64,000 bases of DNA from Pseudomonadota bacterium (GCA_018241695.1 JAFEDH010000021.1:124001-188000), one strand, 5' to 3'. Shown: positions 42,575-52,749, counted from the first letter of the stretch. Notes: generated by a model from the sequence alone, not told the origin. Made by a program: numbers and translations.

Positions 42575-43708
42575 ATGACAGTACGGCAGATCGGGCAGAC
42601 CGGACCGCTGTTCACCTTCGCCAGTCTGCTCCATGTCTTTGCCGCCGCGAGACACTGCGTGTTGCACATGACAGGTATTGCCCTGTTCGCCGCCCTGGCC
42701 CTGGCCGGTTGTGGCCGGGATCCGGTATTCAGCCGTGAAGCCTATGTTTTCGGCACCCGGGTACAGATTCTCATCACCGGCGTACCCGGACCACGGGCTG
42801 CCGCTGGCGCCGATGCGGTGCTGGCCGAATTCGACCGCCTGCACCAGACCTACCATGCCTGGCAACCCTCGCCGCTTACCACGGTAAATGACGCTTTTGC
42901 GGCAGGCCGTGCGGCACCGGTATCGGCGGAACTGGCCGACCTGATCCGCACTGCGCAGGTGCTGGGCCGACAGGGGGATGGCCTGTTCGATCCCGGGATC
43001 GGCCGGCTGGTGGCCCTGTGGGGCTTTCATTCCGACCATTTCGATGCCCGCCTGCCCGATCCGGCACGGTTGCAAACACTCCTGGACAATCACCCCTCGG
43101 TGCAGGACGTGCATCTTGCGACGTGCGCCGACGGGCCGGGCATCTGCGCCATCAGCACGAATCGCAGCGTGGCCCTGGACTTCGGCGGCTATCTCAAGGG
43201 GGTGGCGCTGGACCATGCCGCAACCCTGCTCAAGGAACGGGGCATCACCCATGCGCTGATCAACATCGGCGGCAACATCCTGGCCCTGGGCGACAAGGAC
43301 GGCCATCCCTGGCGCATCGGCATCCAGCACCCGCGCAACAGCGGCCCGATGGCCTCGCTGGATCTGCGTGATGGTGAAGCCATCGGTACTTCCGGCGATT
43401 ACCAGCGCTATTTCGAACTGAACGGACGTCGCTACTGCCATCTCATCGATCCCCGCAGCGGGGAACCCGCCAGCGGTACCCAGTCCGTCACCATTCTGAT
43501 TCCGCCCGGCCCGCATGCTGGCGCTCTTTCCGATGCCGCCAGCAAGCCCTTGTTCATCGCCGCCGACGGATGGCCGAAGGAAGCGCAGAATATGGGAGTC
43601 AACCAGGCCCTGCGGGTGGATGCACAGGGCAGGGTCCAGGTCACGGCGGCGCTCAGGCGGCGCCTGACATTCGAGACGCCCAACCTCCGGATCAGCGAAC
43701 TGCCATGA
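42575..43708 (+). CDS. apbE: FAD:protein FMN transferase ApbE
   Basis: ApbE-family enzyme that attaches FMN covalently to Thr/Ser of target flavoproteins, usually outside the cytoplasmic membrane. A lipobox LALAGC after a hydrophobic stretch points to a lipoprotein. Core motifs are YVFGTRVQIL, SVALDFGGYLKGVALD, ALINIGGNILALG, IGTSGDYQRYFELNGRRYCHLIDPRSG and the final metal-binding region. The start is unsure: the ATG at 42575 gives a long N-terminus, and an ATG at 42668 would place the lipobox at residues 12-15; neither has a clear ribosome binding site. Target flavoproteins are not visible nearby. Confidence 0.9.
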   Translation: MTVRQIGQTGPLFTFASLLHVFAAARHCVLHMTGIALFAALALAGCGRDPVFSREAYVFGTRVQILITGVPGPRAAAGADAVLAEFDRLHQTYHAWQPSPLTTVNDAFAAGRAAPVSAELADLIRTAQVLGRQGDGLFDPGIGRLVALWGFHSDHFDARLPDPARLQTLLDNHPSVQDVHLATCADGPGICAISTNRSVALDFGGYLKGVALDHAATLLKERGITHALINIGGNILALGDKDGHPWRIGIQHPRNSGPMASLDLRDGEAIGTSGDYQRYFELNGRRYCHLIDPRSGEPASGTQSVTILIPPGPHAGALSDAASKPLFIAADGWPKEAQNMGVNQALRVDAQGRVQVTAALRRRLTFETPNLRISELP

Positions 43709-43751
43709 AAGAGAGCATGCACACCACATCGACACCGCACGGGACGCCTTC

Positions 43752-44141
43752 ATGATCGGCCTGCTGCTCATCACCCACACCACCTACGGAGAATCCCTGA
43801 TCCAGTGCGCCTGCCACGTTCTCAACCGGCGGCCTCCCCAGCTGGTGCAACTCGGTGTCGCGATTCAGGACGACCCGCTCGATCTGCAGCCCTACGCACG
43901 CCAGCTGCTGGCCCTGGCGGATTCCGGTGAGGGTGTACTGGTCATGACCGACGTCTACGGCGCCACGCCCGCCAACATCGCCATGAAGCTGCTGGAGCCC
44001 GGTCGCATCGAAGGTCTGGCCGGCGTCAACCTGCCCATGCTGCTGCGAGCGCTGACCTACCGTGACAAGGGAATGGAAACCCTGATCACACGCGCAACCC
44101 AGGGGGGGCGTGATGGCGTACTCAACATGCTGAATCACTGA
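43752..44141 (+). CDS. PTS system mannose-family IIA protein
   Basis: 129-residue EIIA-Man domain protein. The phosphorylated His is in LLITHTTYGE (His9), and VLVMTDVYGATPANIA with NLPMLLRAL follows as in the family. In many betaproteobacteria this IIA lies between gshB and the HPr/EI genes and is thought to be regulatory rather than a sugar transporter. Here neither HPr nor EI follows; the etfBA operon does. Its phosphodonor genes must lie elsewhere. Confidence 0.9.
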   Translation: MIGLLLITHTTYGESLIQCACHVLNRRPPQLVQLGVAIQDDPLDLQPYARQLLALADSGEGVLVMTDVYGATPANIAMKLLEPGRIEGLAGVNLPMLLRALTYRDKGMETLITRATQGGRDGVLNMLNH

Positions 44142-44175
44142 GGAAACCGCTGGCAACCTCACCGAACCATTACGG

Positions 44176-44181
44176 TATAAT
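44176..44181 (+). promoter_or_regulatory. Candidate -10 element of etfBA
   Basis: TATAAT in the context ACGGTATAATCG, 63 bases before the etfB start, in the intergenic region after the PTS gene. A TGGCAA hexamer lies 19 bases upstream as a weak -35. Candidate only. Confidence 0.4.
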
Positions 44182-44244
44182 CGCGTCCCTCGCAGTGCCT
44201 GATCGCCACGCGCCATGCGTGGGAATTCTCCGGAGAGCCATTCA

Positions 44245-44994
44245 ATGAAAGTCCTCGTCGCCGTAAAGCGGGTGGTCGACTACAACGTCAAGGTTCGCGT
44301 CAAGTCGGACAAAACGGGCGTTGAGACCGCCGACGTCAAGTTTTCCATGAACCCTTTCGATGAGATCGCCGTGGAAGAAGCCGTGCGTCTCAAGGAAAAG
44401 GGGGGTGCCACCGAAGTCGTGGCCGTTTCCCTGGGTGTGGCCCAGTGTCAGGAAACCATCCGCACCGCCCTGGCCATGGGTGCCGATCGCGGCATCCATG
44501 TGCAGACCGATGCCGAACTGCAGCCCCTGGCCGTGGCCAAGCTGCTCAAGGCCATCTGCGACAAGGAACAGCCCCAGCTGGTGATCGTCGGCAAGCAGGC
44601 CATCGACGATGACTGCAGCCAGACCGGCCAGATGCTGGCTGCCCTGGCTGGCTGGGCCCAGGGCACCTTCGCCTCGAAGGTCGAGATCAACGGTGGCGAG
44701 ATGAACGTCACCCGCGAAGTGGACGGCGGCCTGGAAACCGTGAGCCTCAAGCTTCCCGCCGTGGTCACTACCGACCTGCGCCTGAACGAGCCGCGCTACG
44801 CTTCCCTGCCCAACATCATGAAGGCGAAGAAGAAGCCCATCGACGCCCTCACCCCCGAAGCCCTGGGCGTGGACATCGCTCCCCGCCTGATCACCGTCAA
44901 GGTGGAAGAGCCCGCCAAGCGCCAGGGCGGCAAGAAGGTTGCCGATGTGGCGGAACTGGTCGAAAAACTCAAGAACGAAGCGAGGGTCATCTAA
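44245..44994 (+). CDS. etfB: Electron transfer flavoprotein beta subunit
   Basis: 249-residue ETF beta subunit that with EtfA carries electrons from acyl-CoA and other dehydrogenases to the respiratory quinone pool. The AMP-binding-domain opening [43 protein letters not shown] (read in pieces) and [21 protein letters not shown] match the family. The ATG at 44245 has CCGGAGAG upstream. etfA starts directly at the base after the stop. Confidence 0.96.
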   Translation: MKVLVAVKRVVDYNVKVRVKSDKTGVETADVKFSMNPFDEIAVEEAVRLKEKGGATEVVAVSLGVAQCQETIRTALAMGADRGIHVQTDAELQPLAVAKLLKAICDKEQPQLVIVGKQAIDDDCSQTGQMLAALAGWAQGTFASKVEINGGEMNVTREVDGGLETVSLKLPAVVTTDLRLNEPRYASLPNIMKAKKKPIDALTPEALGVDIAPRLITVKVEEPAKRQGGKKVADVAELVEKLKNEARVI

Positions 44995-45927
44995 ATGGCT
45001 ATCCTGGTCTTTGCGGAACACGCTAACAACGCCATCAAGCCCGACAGCCTGAAGGCCATCGCCGCCGCCACCGCCATCGGTGGCGACGTTCACGTCCTGG
45101 TCACCGGCAGCAATGTCCGTGGTGCCGCCGATGCCGCTGCCAAGGTGCATGGAGTCACCAAGGTACTGCTGGCCGACAGCCCGTCGCTGGAGCATCCCCT
45201 GGCCGAGAACCTGTCCACCCTGGTCGTTGGTCTGGCCAGGAGCTATGGCCACGTGCTGGCCGCCGCCACCACCACGGGCAAGAATTTCATGCCCCGCGTG
45301 GCCGCGCTGCTCGATGTGGCGCAGATCTCCGACATCGTGCAGGTCGTCTCCTCCGACACCTTCGTGCGCCCCATCTATGCCGGTAACGCCCTGGCCACGG
45401 TCCAGTCCAAGGATGCGGTCAAGGTCATCACCGTGCGTGGCGCCGCCTTCTCCGCCGCCGCTGCCGAAGGCGGCAGCGCCGCCGTCGAGGCCATCGAGGC
45501 ACCCGCCGCGGCCGGCAATGCGAAATACGTCGGCCAGGAAATCTCCAAGTCCGAACGCCCCGAGCTGACCGCCGCCCGCGTCATCATCTCCGGTGGTCGC
45601 GGCATGCAGAACGGCGAGAACTTCAAGCTGCTCGAAGCCGTCGCCGACAAGCTGGGCGCCGCCGTGGGAGCCTCGCGCGCCGCCGTCGATGCGGGCTTCG
45701 TCCCCAATGACTACCAGGTGGGCCAGACCGGCAAGATCGTCGCACCCGAGCTCTACATCGCCGTCGGCATCTCCGGCGCGATCCAGCACCTTGCCGGCAT
45801 GAAGGATTCCAAGGTAATCGTGGCGATCAACAAGGATCCGGATGCCCCCATCTTCTCCGTGGCCGACTACGGCCTGGTGGGCGACCTGTTCCAGCTGGTT
45901 CCCGAACTGGAGAAAGCCCTGGGCTGA
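44995..45927 (+). CDS. etfA: Electron transfer flavoprotein alpha subunit
   Basis: 310-residue FAD-binding partner of EtfB. The C-terminal FAD domain is clear: [47 protein letters not shown] and the ending [21 protein letters not shown]. Co-transcribed with etfB without a gap. A strong terminator follows 21 bases after the stop. Its expected role is as electron sink for the CoA-dependent degradation genes around it. Confidence 0.96.
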   Translation: MAILVFAEHANNAIKPDSLKAIAAATAIGGDVHVLVTGSNVRGAADAAAKVHGVTKVLLADSPSLEHPLAENLSTLVVGLARSYGHVLAAATTTGKNFMPRVAALLDVAQISDIVQVVSSDTFVRPIYAGNALATVQSKDAVKVITVRGAAFSAAAAEGGSAAVEAIEAPAAAGNAKYVGQEISKSERPELTAARVIISGGRGMQNGENFKLLEAVADKLGAAVGASRAAVDAGFVPNDYQVGQTGKIVAPELYIAVGISGAIQHLAGMKDSKVIVAINKDPDAPIFSVADYGLVGDLFQLVPELEKALG

Positions 45928-45948
45928 TCCCCGCGGCGTCTTGTCTTG

Positions 45949-45983
45949 CGAAAAGAGGAGCTGCGGCTCCTCTTTTCGTTTTT
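45949..45983 (+). terminator. Intrinsic terminator after etfBA
   Basis: A perfect 13-bp stem (CGAAAAGAGGAGC with its complement) around the loop TGCG, followed by five T, immediately after etfA. Orientation is plus. Confidence 0.95.
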
Positions 45984-46034
45984 GGAGCATCGGACGGTTC
46001 TCGCGTCTTTATACGAGCTATCGTTAGAGTCGCC

Positions 46035-46709
46035 ATGGACAGAAGACCCTCCCCCATTCCCGAAGCCCGCAAGGTCCCGCGCCAGCAGCGCAGCCGGATG
46101 CTGGTGGACAGCATCCTCGAAGCGGCCCGCCAGCTTTTGTCGGAGCGCGGTGCCGATGGCGTCACCGCCCGTGCCGTGGCCCTGCGCACCGGCGTCAGCA
46201 TCGGCTCCCTCTATCAGTATTTTCCCAACCGGGATGCGATCCTCGCCCGACTCATGGATGAGGAAATCGAACGCGTTTCCAACGAGGCCCAGATTTTTTT
46301 CACCAGTGTGCGCGAACGGCCATTGACGGAATTCTTCCCCCTGGTGATGGCGCGTATCGTCGAGGTGGAAAAACACATGCTCTCGCTGGGGGGCGATTTC
46401 CACCGCCGTTACGCCCAATATCTGGAAACCATCAACCGGCGCGAATCCCGCCCCCTCGATACGGCCACCATGGAAACCATGATGGCCAGAATACTGACCG
46501 AACATGGCGACGAATCGAATCCGGCCGATCCCGCACTCTCGGTATTTCTGCTCACCCGCGGCTTGCCCATGCTGCTCAAGACCCTCGTCAGCGAGCGCCC
46601 CGAGCTGACGAATTCTCCAGGCCTGCATCCCCTGCTCACCACCCTTGCCTATGCCATTGCCGGAGTCACGGCAAATGCGAGAGAGGCTTCCGGAAACCCG
46701 ACAGCCTGA
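46035..46709 (+). CDS. TetR-family transcriptional regulator
   Basis: 224 residues. The N-terminal helix-turn-helix reads QRSRMLVDSILEAARQLLSE and then VTARAVALRTGVSIGSLYQYFPNR, the classical TetR pattern; the C-terminal ligand domain is helical and not similar to a named subgroup. It precedes an amidohydrolase, aldolase and CoA ligase in the same direction, so it probably controls them. A loose dyad ACGA-GCTA-TCGT lies 18 bases upstream of the start and could be its operator, although it is short. Confidence 0.9.
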   Translation: MDRRPSPIPEARKVPRQQRSRMLVDSILEAARQLLSERGADGVTARAVALRTGVSIGSLYQYFPNRDAILARLMDEEIERVSNEAQIFFTSVRERPLTEFFPLVMARIVEVEKHMLSLGGDFHRRYAQYLETINRRESRPLDTATMETMMARILTEHGDESNPADPALSVFLLTRGLPMLLKTLVSERPELTNSPGLHPLLTTLAYAIAGVTANAREASGNPTA

Positions 46710-46860
46710 ATACCGCAGGCCTTTTTTTCGCTGTGCGCCGCAGCAGGAATGCGAGCCCCTGGCGGAAATTCCGGGGTGCTATAAAACTCCATATGATTCC
46801 TGCGGGCAAGCGTAAGCAAAAGGCCTGCATCCTCGTACCTGCTTTGTTCTGGAGAAGATC

Positions 46861-48081
46861 ATGGTTGACGTCATCAAGCTCGGCATCAGGCGTTCCGCCC
46901 GCAACAAGCCCCTGCTGCCCGACCCCGCGCCCCGCGAGGTGAAATACACCCTGATTTCTGTGGACGACCACCTGATGGAGCCACCCCACACCTTCGAAGG
47001 ACGCCTGCCGGCCAGGTTCAGGGACCGCACGCCGCGTGTGGTGGAAACCGAAGAAGGCCACCAGGTCTGGGCCATCGACGGCCAGCCCTACTTTCAGGTG
47101 GGCTTCATGTGCGTCGCCGGCCGTCCCCGCGAAGACCAGCGCCTGGAGCCTGCCCGCTTCGACGAGATCCGCGCCGGTTGCTACGACGTCGATGCGCGCA
47201 TCCGGGACATGGATATTGGCGGCGTCTACGCTTCCGTACACTTTCCCTCCGGCGTCACTGGTTTTGGCGGCCACCTGTTTTCCAAGTTCGACGATCCGGA
47301 ATTCGGCCTCGCCTGTGTCCGCGCGTGGAACGACTGGCTGCACGAGGAGTGGTATGGCAAGCATCCGGATCGCATCATTCCTCTCGGCATCACCTATCTC
47401 ACCGATGCAAAGGCCGGCGCCGAAGAGATCTACCGTAACGCCCGGCGTGGCTTCAAGGCCGTCACCATTCCGGAACAGCCACATCGCATCGGCCTGCCTT
47501 CCGTCTTCAGCCCCCATTGGGAACCCATCGTCCGCGCCTGCGCCGAGACCGGTACGGTGCTCAATCTTCACGTCGGCTCGGCCGGCTTTGCCGACATGCC
47601 TGCCGGTGCGCCGATCCTGGAACTGGGTGCCACCCTGTTCGGCCCCATGGCCATCAGCAGCGCCGCCGAATGGCTGTGGAGCGGTTACCCGGCGCGCTAT
47701 CCGGAACTGAAGATCGCCATGTCCGAAGGCGGCATCGGCTGGCCCGCCATGCTCATGGACCGGCTGGACAACATCATGGCCCGCTCCGGGTATGGCAGCG
47801 GATGGCCGGACCCGCACAACTCCCCGACCGAAGTGCTGAAGCGCAATTTCTGGTTCGCCATGATCGACGACGCCTCCACCATCTGCACGCGTTACCGCAT
47901 CGGTGTGGAAAACATTCTCTGCGAATCGGACTACCCCCATGGCGATGGCACCTGGCCCGACACACAACAGGTGCTGGAAAAGGTTCTCGGCGCTCTGCCT
48001 GCCGAAGAGATCCGCCTGATCACCCACGGCAACGCCGCCCGCCTCTACAACCATCCGCTGCCCGCCATCGTTCGCCCCTGA
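46861..48081 (+). CDS. Amidohydrolase-family protein (Amidohydro_2)
   Basis: 406 residues of the amidohydrolase_2 fold, related to ACMSD-type decarboxylases and 2,3-dihydroxybenzoate decarboxylase-like enzymes. A metal motif occurs as SVDDHLMEPP (DxH instead of HxH), then HVGSAGFADM, ESDYPHGDGTWP and a terminal THGNAARLYN, which supply the other ligands. Such proteins are common in steroid and aromatic degraders, with hydrolase or decarboxylase activity. TCTGGAGAAGATC precedes the ATG. It lies 151 bases after the TetR gene and 45 before the aldolase gene. Confidence 0.87.
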   Translation: MVDVIKLGIRRSARNKPLLPDPAPREVKYTLISVDDHLMEPPHTFEGRLPARFRDRTPRVVETEEGHQVWAIDGQPYFQVGFMCVAGRPREDQRLEPARFDEIRAGCYDVDARIRDMDIGGVYASVHFPSGVTGFGGHLFSKFDDPEFGLACVRAWNDWLHEEWYGKHPDRIIPLGITYLTDAKAGAEEIYRNARRGFKAVTIPEQPHRIGLPSVFSPHWEPIVRACAETGTVLNLHVGSAGFADMPAGAPILELGATLFGPMAISSAAEWLWSGYPARYPELKIAMSEGGIGWPAMLMDRLDNIMARSGYGSGWPDPHNSPTEVLKRNFWFAMIDDASTICTRYRIGVENILCESDYPHGDGTWPDTQQVLEKVLGALPAEEIRLITHGNAARLYNHPLPAIVRP

Positions 48082-48126
48082 GTGGAACGAACCACCGCTA
48101 CGCACGGACCACACAGAGATCACACC

Positions 48127-48915
48127 ATGTACGACGAAATGAAGGATGACCCCTCCCTCAACGGCGAGATGCTGCGCAAGTTCCTCAAGCGCCCCGGCCG
48201 CTATCCCCTGCTGCCCAGACTGACACCTCCGCAACAGGTAGCCCTGCTCTGCCGCGTGCTGTACGACGAGGGCTACAACGACCACATCGCCGGCCACATC
48301 AGCTTCCGCCAGCCCGATGGCAGCTTCTACGCCAATCCCTGGGAACTGCGCTGGGACGAAGTGACCGCAGCCGACATCCTCCACCTCGACGCCAAGGGCA
48401 ACATCATCGAGGGCGAGTGGAACATCACGCCGGCCATCAACCTGCATGTCGGCATCTACGCCGCCCGTCCGGATGTGAACGTGGTGATCCACAATCATCC
48501 CGAATGGGGCTCGGTCTGGGCCGGTGTGCATCGCGTACCACCGGCCTACGACCAGACTGCGGCCATGGTGGCTCCGGCCCCCGCCCTCTACAGCGACTAC
48601 CAGGGCACCATCAACAAGGAAGCCGCGGGTGCCGGCGATCCGATCGCCGCTTTCGGCGACAACAAATGGGCCATCCTGGCCAATCACGGTGTGCTGCTCG
48701 CCGCGCGCGACATCCGCCAGGCGCATCTGCGCGCCCTGACCCTGGAATGGCGCTGCCGCCTCGCCTGGCGTGTCGAAGCCCTGGGTGGCGGCGTACCCCT
48801 GACGCCGGAGGCTGAACAGAGTGTCGGCGGGCTCACCGACCAGAACGGTTTTCCCTTTCTCTGGGAAGCCATGGCGCGCAAGGTCATCCAGCGGGATGGC
48901 GCGGTGCTCGGGTAA
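48127..48915 (+). CDS. Class II aldolase/adducin-family protein
   Basis: 262 residues of the class II aldolase fold (fuculose-phosphate aldolase type). Zinc His residues are visible in NVVIHNHPEWG, with a third in ILANHGVLL, and Asp/His in GYNDHIAGHISFRQ. A decarboxylase or adducin-like role is also possible for this family. The start at 48127 was chosen because it begins the conserved region and yields normal length. It is in the middle of the amidohydrolase-ligase group. The substrate is unknown. Confidence 0.85.
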   Translation: MYDEMKDDPSLNGEMLRKFLKRPGRYPLLPRLTPPQQVALLCRVLYDEGYNDHIAGHISFRQPDGSFYANPWELRWDEVTAADILHLDAKGNIIEGEWNITPAINLHVGIYAARPDVNVVIHNHPEWGSVWAGVHRVPPAYDQTAAMVAPAPALYSDYQGTINKEAAGAGDPIAAFGDNKWAILANHGVLLAARDIRQAHLRALTLEWRCRLAWRVEALGGGVPLTPEAEQSVGGLTDQNGFPFLWEAMARKVIQRDGAVLG

Positions 48916-48960
48916 GCACGAAAGCGCGGCATAATCGGGCACGGTCGGTCGGGAGCAGCA

Positions 48961-50634
48961 GTGGTCCCGACCGATTTCATTCTGGAAAATTCCCGGAGAA
49001 AACCCTTGCGAGCCCGGAACGAACTGATCCTTGCCGACCTCATCGCCCTGCGTGCCGAACAGAAGCCCGACTTCCCGGTCCTGACCTTCGAGCATCTGAG
49101 CCTGGATGGTGGCGCCACGGCGGACGAGGTGCGTACCTACGCCGATCTCCACACGCACGGCCAGCGCCTTGCCGCCTATCTGTTTTCAAGGCAGATCGCC
49201 AGAGGTGACCGTTTCGCCATCATGCTGCGCAACCATCCCGAATTCGTCGAGGCCATGGTCGCCGCCTCGATGACCGGCAGCATTTTCGTTCCCATCGACC
49301 CGCGCACCCGCGGTGAAAAACTGGCCTACATGATCAACCACTCGGGCAGCCGCGGCATGATCTGCGCCGACTATTGCCTGGCCGAAGTGCAGGCCATACG
49401 CCACCAGTGTCCGGGTCTGGAATGGGTGCTGGTGCTGGACTCGAGCGAGGACGACATCTCCGCCCTGCGCCGCGGGACCGAATCGCTCGAAGCGCTGCTG
49501 GGCGCCCCCGCAGCAACGGTGGACGCACTGCCCCTGACGCCCGGCGACCCCATCCAGATCATGTACACCTCCGGCACCACCGGCGATCCGAAAGGCATCG
49601 TCTGCAGCAATGCCCGCTTCGGGGGCGCCGCGTTTTTCGCCCAGATGTTCGGTTACCAGCCCGATGAACGGCCCTACACGGGACTTTCGCTCACGCACAG
49701 CAATGCCCAGACCACCGCGATGGCGACCGCGCTCTATTTCGCCTATCCGGCGGTACTGAGCCGCAGGTTCACCAAATCGAAGCTGTGGGATGTCTGCCGC
49801 CATTACGGCTGCACCACCTTTTCCCTGCTCGGCGGCATCGCCACCGCGATCTACAGCGAACCGCCCCGTGCCAACGATGGCGACAATCCGGTACGCCTGG
49901 TAGTCAGCGCGGGAACCCCGCCCGCCATCTGGTCCGCCTTCGAAGAGCGGTTCAAGGTTCGCATCTTCGAGTTCTATGGCGCCAGCGACGGGGGTGGCAT
50001 GGCCTTCAAGCCGCCCGGGGTCGGCCCGATCGGTTCCTGCGGCAAGGCCGCGCCCGGTTTCGAGATCCGGGTTTTTGACGATGCGGACAACGAATGCCCG
50101 CCGGGTGTCACCGGCGAAATCTGTTGCCGTCCCGCCACGGGCGGCACGCAATCGGTGGATGTGGAATATCTGGGCAACCCCGAGGCAACCCGGGCCAAGG
50201 TCCGCCAGGGCTGGAACCGCAGCGGCGACATGGGCCACACGGATACCGAGGGCTGGCTCTATTTCGACTACCGGCGCGGTGGCGGGATTCGCCGCAATGG
50301 CGATTTCATCAATCCCAGCTTTGTCGAAAAGGTGATCGCCGAATGCCCCGGGGTCAGCGACGTTTTCGTCTATGGCGTCCCCTCCTCGTCTGGCGCTCCC
50401 GGCGAGTGCGACGTGGTGGCCGCCATCGTCCCTGTCGATGCCGACCGCTTCGACGCCACGTTAGTTTTTGCCGCTTGCCGGCGGGGGCTCGAAGCCAATT
50501 TCGTTCCCGGCTACCTCCAGGTGGTGGCTGAAATCCCCAAGACCGCATCGGAAAAACCCATGACCCGCCACCTGCTGGATCGCTTCGCGCCCGATGCCGA
50601 AAATGTGATCGCAGCGCCGGGTAATCGCACCTGA
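48961..50634 (+). CDS. Acyl-CoA synthetase (AMP-forming, ANL superfamily)
   Basis: 557-residue adenylating enzyme. The AMP-binding loop is [12 protein letters not shown], followed by FYGASDGGG, the GxSGD-like segment [20 protein letters not shown], and a C-terminal domain that ends with a Lys-containing [14 protein letters not shown] stretch ([10 protein letters not shown]). The start is a GTG at 48961 with GGGAGCAGCA upstream. Substrate unknown; the context with amidohydrolase and aldolase suggests a ring- or side-chain-derived carboxylic acid. Related enzymes include crotonobetaine/carnitine-CoA ligases. Confidence 0.9.
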   Translation: MVPTDFILENSRRKPLRARNELILADLIALRAEQKPDFPVLTFEHLSLDGGATADEVRTYADLHTHGQRLAAYLFSRQIARGDRFAIMLRNHPEFVEAMVAASMTGSIFVPIDPRTRGEKLAYMINHSGSRGMICADYCLAEVQAIRHQCPGLEWVLVLDSSEDDISALRRGTESLEALLGAPAATVDALPLTPGDPIQIMYTSGTTGDPKGIVCSNARFGGAAFFAQMFGYQPDERPYTGLSLTHSNAQTTAMATALYFAYPAVLSRRFTKSKLWDVCRHYGCTTFSLLGGIATAIYSEPPRANDGDNPVRLVVSAGTPPAIWSAFEERFKVRIFEFYGASDGGGMAFKPPGVGPIGSCGKAAPGFEIRVFDDADNECPPGVTGEICCRPATGGTQSVDVEYLGNPEATRAKVRQGWNRSGDMGHTDTEGWLYFDYRRGGGIRRNGDFINPSFVEKVIAECPGVSDVFVYGVPSSSGAPGECDVVAAIVPVDADRFDATLVFAACRRGLEANFVPGYLQVVAEIPKTASEKPMTRHLLDRFAPDAENVIAAPGNRT

Positions 50635-50639
50635 AACCT

Positions 50640-50695
50640 GCCCGAATCGGCGTAACGGACTAGGTTCCGATACCGGAATGACTCCGGATTCGGGC
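50640..50695 (+). promoter_or_regulatory. Inverted repeat in the ribB leader
   Basis: GCCCGAATC (50640-50648) and GATTCGGGC (50687-50695) form perfect 9-base arms enclosing 38 bases. The structure lies 35 bases upstream of the ribB start. It does not match the FMN riboswitch, so the role, if any, is unknown. Confidence 0.35.
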
Positions 50696-50730
50696 GTAAA
50701 ATGCGCGCCTTTCCACCCCGTTCCGCAAAC

Positions 50731-51837
50731 ATGACGATCAGCCCCACCGAAGACATCATTGCCGACATCCGTGCCGGAAAAATGGTCATTCTCGTGGACG
50801 AGGAGGATCGGGAGAATGAAGGCGATCTGGTCATGGCGGCCGAATTCGTCACTCCCGAAGCGATCAACTTCATGGCCCGCTACGGTCGTGGCCTGATCTG
50901 CCTCACACTCACCGAACAACGCTGCGACCAGCTCGGCCTGCACCTGATGGTCAGCGACAACCGCACCCCCCACGGTACGGCCTTCACGGTGTCCATCGAG
51001 GCGGCGGAAGGCGTCACCACCGGCATCTCGGCGCACGACCGGGCGCTCACGGTCAGATCGGCGGTGGCGCGCAATGCCAAAACCTCTGACATTGTCCAGC
51101 CCGGTCACATCTTCCCCCTCATGGCCCGTTCCGGTGGTGTGCTGGTACGCGCCGGGCATACCGAGGCCGGCTGTGATTTCGCCGCCCTGGCGGGTCTGGA
51201 GCCGGCATCCGTGATCTGCGAGATCCTCAAGGACGACGGCACCATGGCCCGCCTGCCGGATCTTCTGGAGTTCGCACAGGAGCATGGCCTCAGGATCGGC
51301 ACCATCCGCGATCTGATCCACTACCGCAGCGCCAATGAAAAGCTCATCGAATGCGTGGCCCGGCGTGAAGTGGAAACCATCCATGGCACCTTCCGTGCCC
51401 ATGCCTACGTCGACAAAACCAGCAGCGAGGTGCACATGGCCCTGGTGCATGGCGAAATCCACCCCGACCGGGAAACCCTGGTGCGCGTCCATGCGCCCGG
51501 TTCCATGCTCGACTTTCTGGAAAGCAGGACGGCGCGCCACCTCTACAGCATCGACCGTGCTCTGGAAATCATCGCCAAAAATGGCAGCGGTGTTCTCGTC
51601 CTGCTCCATCGCAAGGAAGTGGTGGAAAACCTTGGCGTCGCCCTGGGGCGTGCCAAGGATGCCCCACCCCCCAAGTTCAAGTGGGATCCGCGCGCCAACG
51701 GCACCGGCGCCCAGATTCTGCGTGATCTGGGGGTCGGCAGGCTGCGCCTGATGGCCCGCCCGCAACGCATTCCCAGCATGGAAGGCTTCGACCTGCAGGT
51801 GGTCGGCCATCTGGTGCCCGAAGATGTGAAACCGTAA
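50731..51837 (+). CDS. ribB: 3,4-dihydroxy-2-butanone-4-phosphate synthase with degenerate GTP cyclohydrolase II domain (RibBX type)
   Basis: 368 residues in two parts. The N-terminal RibB domain is complete: [32 protein letters not shown] core ([15 protein letters not shown]), and [13 protein letters not shown]. It makes the four-carbon riboflavin precursor. The C-terminal 165 residues have the GTP cyclohydrolase II fold sequence but lack the zinc cysteines; [17 protein letters not shown] stands in place of the usual HSECLTGD...CDCG, and the GRGIG region is changed. Such RibBX proteins usually need a separate RibA. The start at 50731 begins the domain; an in-frame ATG 30 bases upstream is unlikely. 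It starts the ribB-ribH-nusB-thiL run. Confidence 0.9.
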   Translation: MTISPTEDIIADIRAGKMVILVDEEDRENEGDLVMAAEFVTPEAINFMARYGRGLICLTLTEQRCDQLGLHLMVSDNRTPHGTAFTVSIEAAEGVTTGISAHDRALTVRSAVARNAKTSDIVQPGHIFPLMARSGGVLVRAGHTEAGCDFAALAGLEPASVICEILKDDGTMARLPDLLEFAQEHGLRIGTIRDLIHYRSANEKLIECVARREVETIHGTFRAHAYVDKTSSEVHMALVHGEIHPDRETLVRVHAPGSMLDFLESRTARHLYSIDRALEIIAKNGSGVLVLLHRKEVVENLGVALGRAKDAPPPKFKWDPRANGTGAQILRDLGVGRLRLMARPQRIPSMEGFDLQVVGHLVPEDVKP

Positions 51838-51850
51838 TTCCGAGACCCCC

Positions 51851-52321
51851 ATGGCCCACAAACCATTCCGCGAACTGGACCCACAACACACCGCCGCCGG
51901 GCTGCGCTTCGGCATCGTCATGGCCCGCTTCAACACCGAGATCGGCGAAGGCCTGCTGTCCGGCACCAGTGAAGAACTGCGCAAGCTGGGCGCCCGCGAT
52001 GAAGACGTGACGCTGGCCACCGTACCCGGCGCCCTGGAGATTCCGCTAACCCTGGAGACCATGGCCCGGACGGGGCGTTACGATGCCCTGATCGCCCTGG
52101 GTTGCGTGATTCGCGGTGAAACCTACCATTTCGAGATCGTTTCCAACGAATCCGCGCGCGGCATCACCGATGTCCAGCTGGCCACCGGCATCCCGGTCGC
52201 CAATGCCGTGCTGACCACCGAGAACGACGACCAGGCCCGTGTACGCATGGACCAGAAGGGCCGCGAGGCCGCCCAGTGTGCCGTCGAGATGGCCCGTCTG
52301 CTGAAGGCCCTGCGCGCATGA
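51851..52321 (+). CDS. ribH: 6,7-dimethyl-8-ribityllumazine synthase
   Basis: 156-residue lumazine synthase that joins the RibB product to the pyrimidine intermediate. [55 protein letters not shown] (conserved His) and [13 protein letters not shown] all match. It follows ribB by 13 bases and overlaps nusB by four (ATGA). Confidence 0.97.
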   Translation: MAHKPFRELDPQHTAAGLRFGIVMARFNTEIGEGLLSGTSEELRKLGARDEDVTLATVPGALEIPLTLETMARTGRYDALIALGCVIRGETYHFEIVSNESARGITDVQLATGIPVANAVLTTENDDQARVRMDQKGREAAQCAVEMARLLKALRA

Positions 52322-52749
52322 GCACCAGCCGTTCTGCCCGCCACCGGGCGCGCGAATTTACCATTCAGGGACTCTACCAATGGCAGGTGGGTGGCCAGGA
52401 TGAAGCCGCGATCATTGCCCAGACCGAAGCTGTGGCGGGCTACGACAAGGCCGATGCCGATCTCTTCAAAACCCTGCTCGGCGAAACCCTGGACCAGATC
52501 GGCGATCTGCGTGCTGCCATCGAGCCCTTCATCACCCGCAGCTGGGACGACGTATCGCCCATCGAACGCAGCATCCTGCTGCTGGCGGCAGACGAGCTGA
52601 AAAACCATCTCGAAACTCCCTACCGGGTTGTGCTCAACGAAGCCATCGAACTGGCCAAGACCTTCGGCGGTACTGATGGCCACCGCTTCATCAACGGCGT
52701 GCTGGACAAACTGGCCCCTACACTGCGACCTGCCGAGGCTGGCAAATAA
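52318..52749 (+). CDS. nusB: Transcription antitermination factor NusB
   Basis: 143-residue all-helical RNA-binding factor that with NusE, NusA and NusG prevents premature termination in rRNA operons. It reads [19 protein letters not shown] at the N-terminus, then [14 protein letters not shown] and [27 protein letters not shown], the family signature. It overlaps ribH, an arrangement common in proteobacteria. Confidence 0.97.
   Translation: MSTSRSARHRAREFTIQGLYQWQVGGQDEAAIIAQTEAVAGYDKADADLFKTLLGETLDQIGDLRAAIEPFITRSWDDVSPIERSILLLAADELKNHLETPYRVVLNEAIELAKTFGGTDGHRFINGVLDKLAPTLRPAEAGK

Noticed and set aside
46005..46030. Strong TetR operator upstream of the TetR gene
   Set aside because: The dyad ACGA-GCTA-TCGT has only four matched bases per arm, too weak to list as a separate feature.
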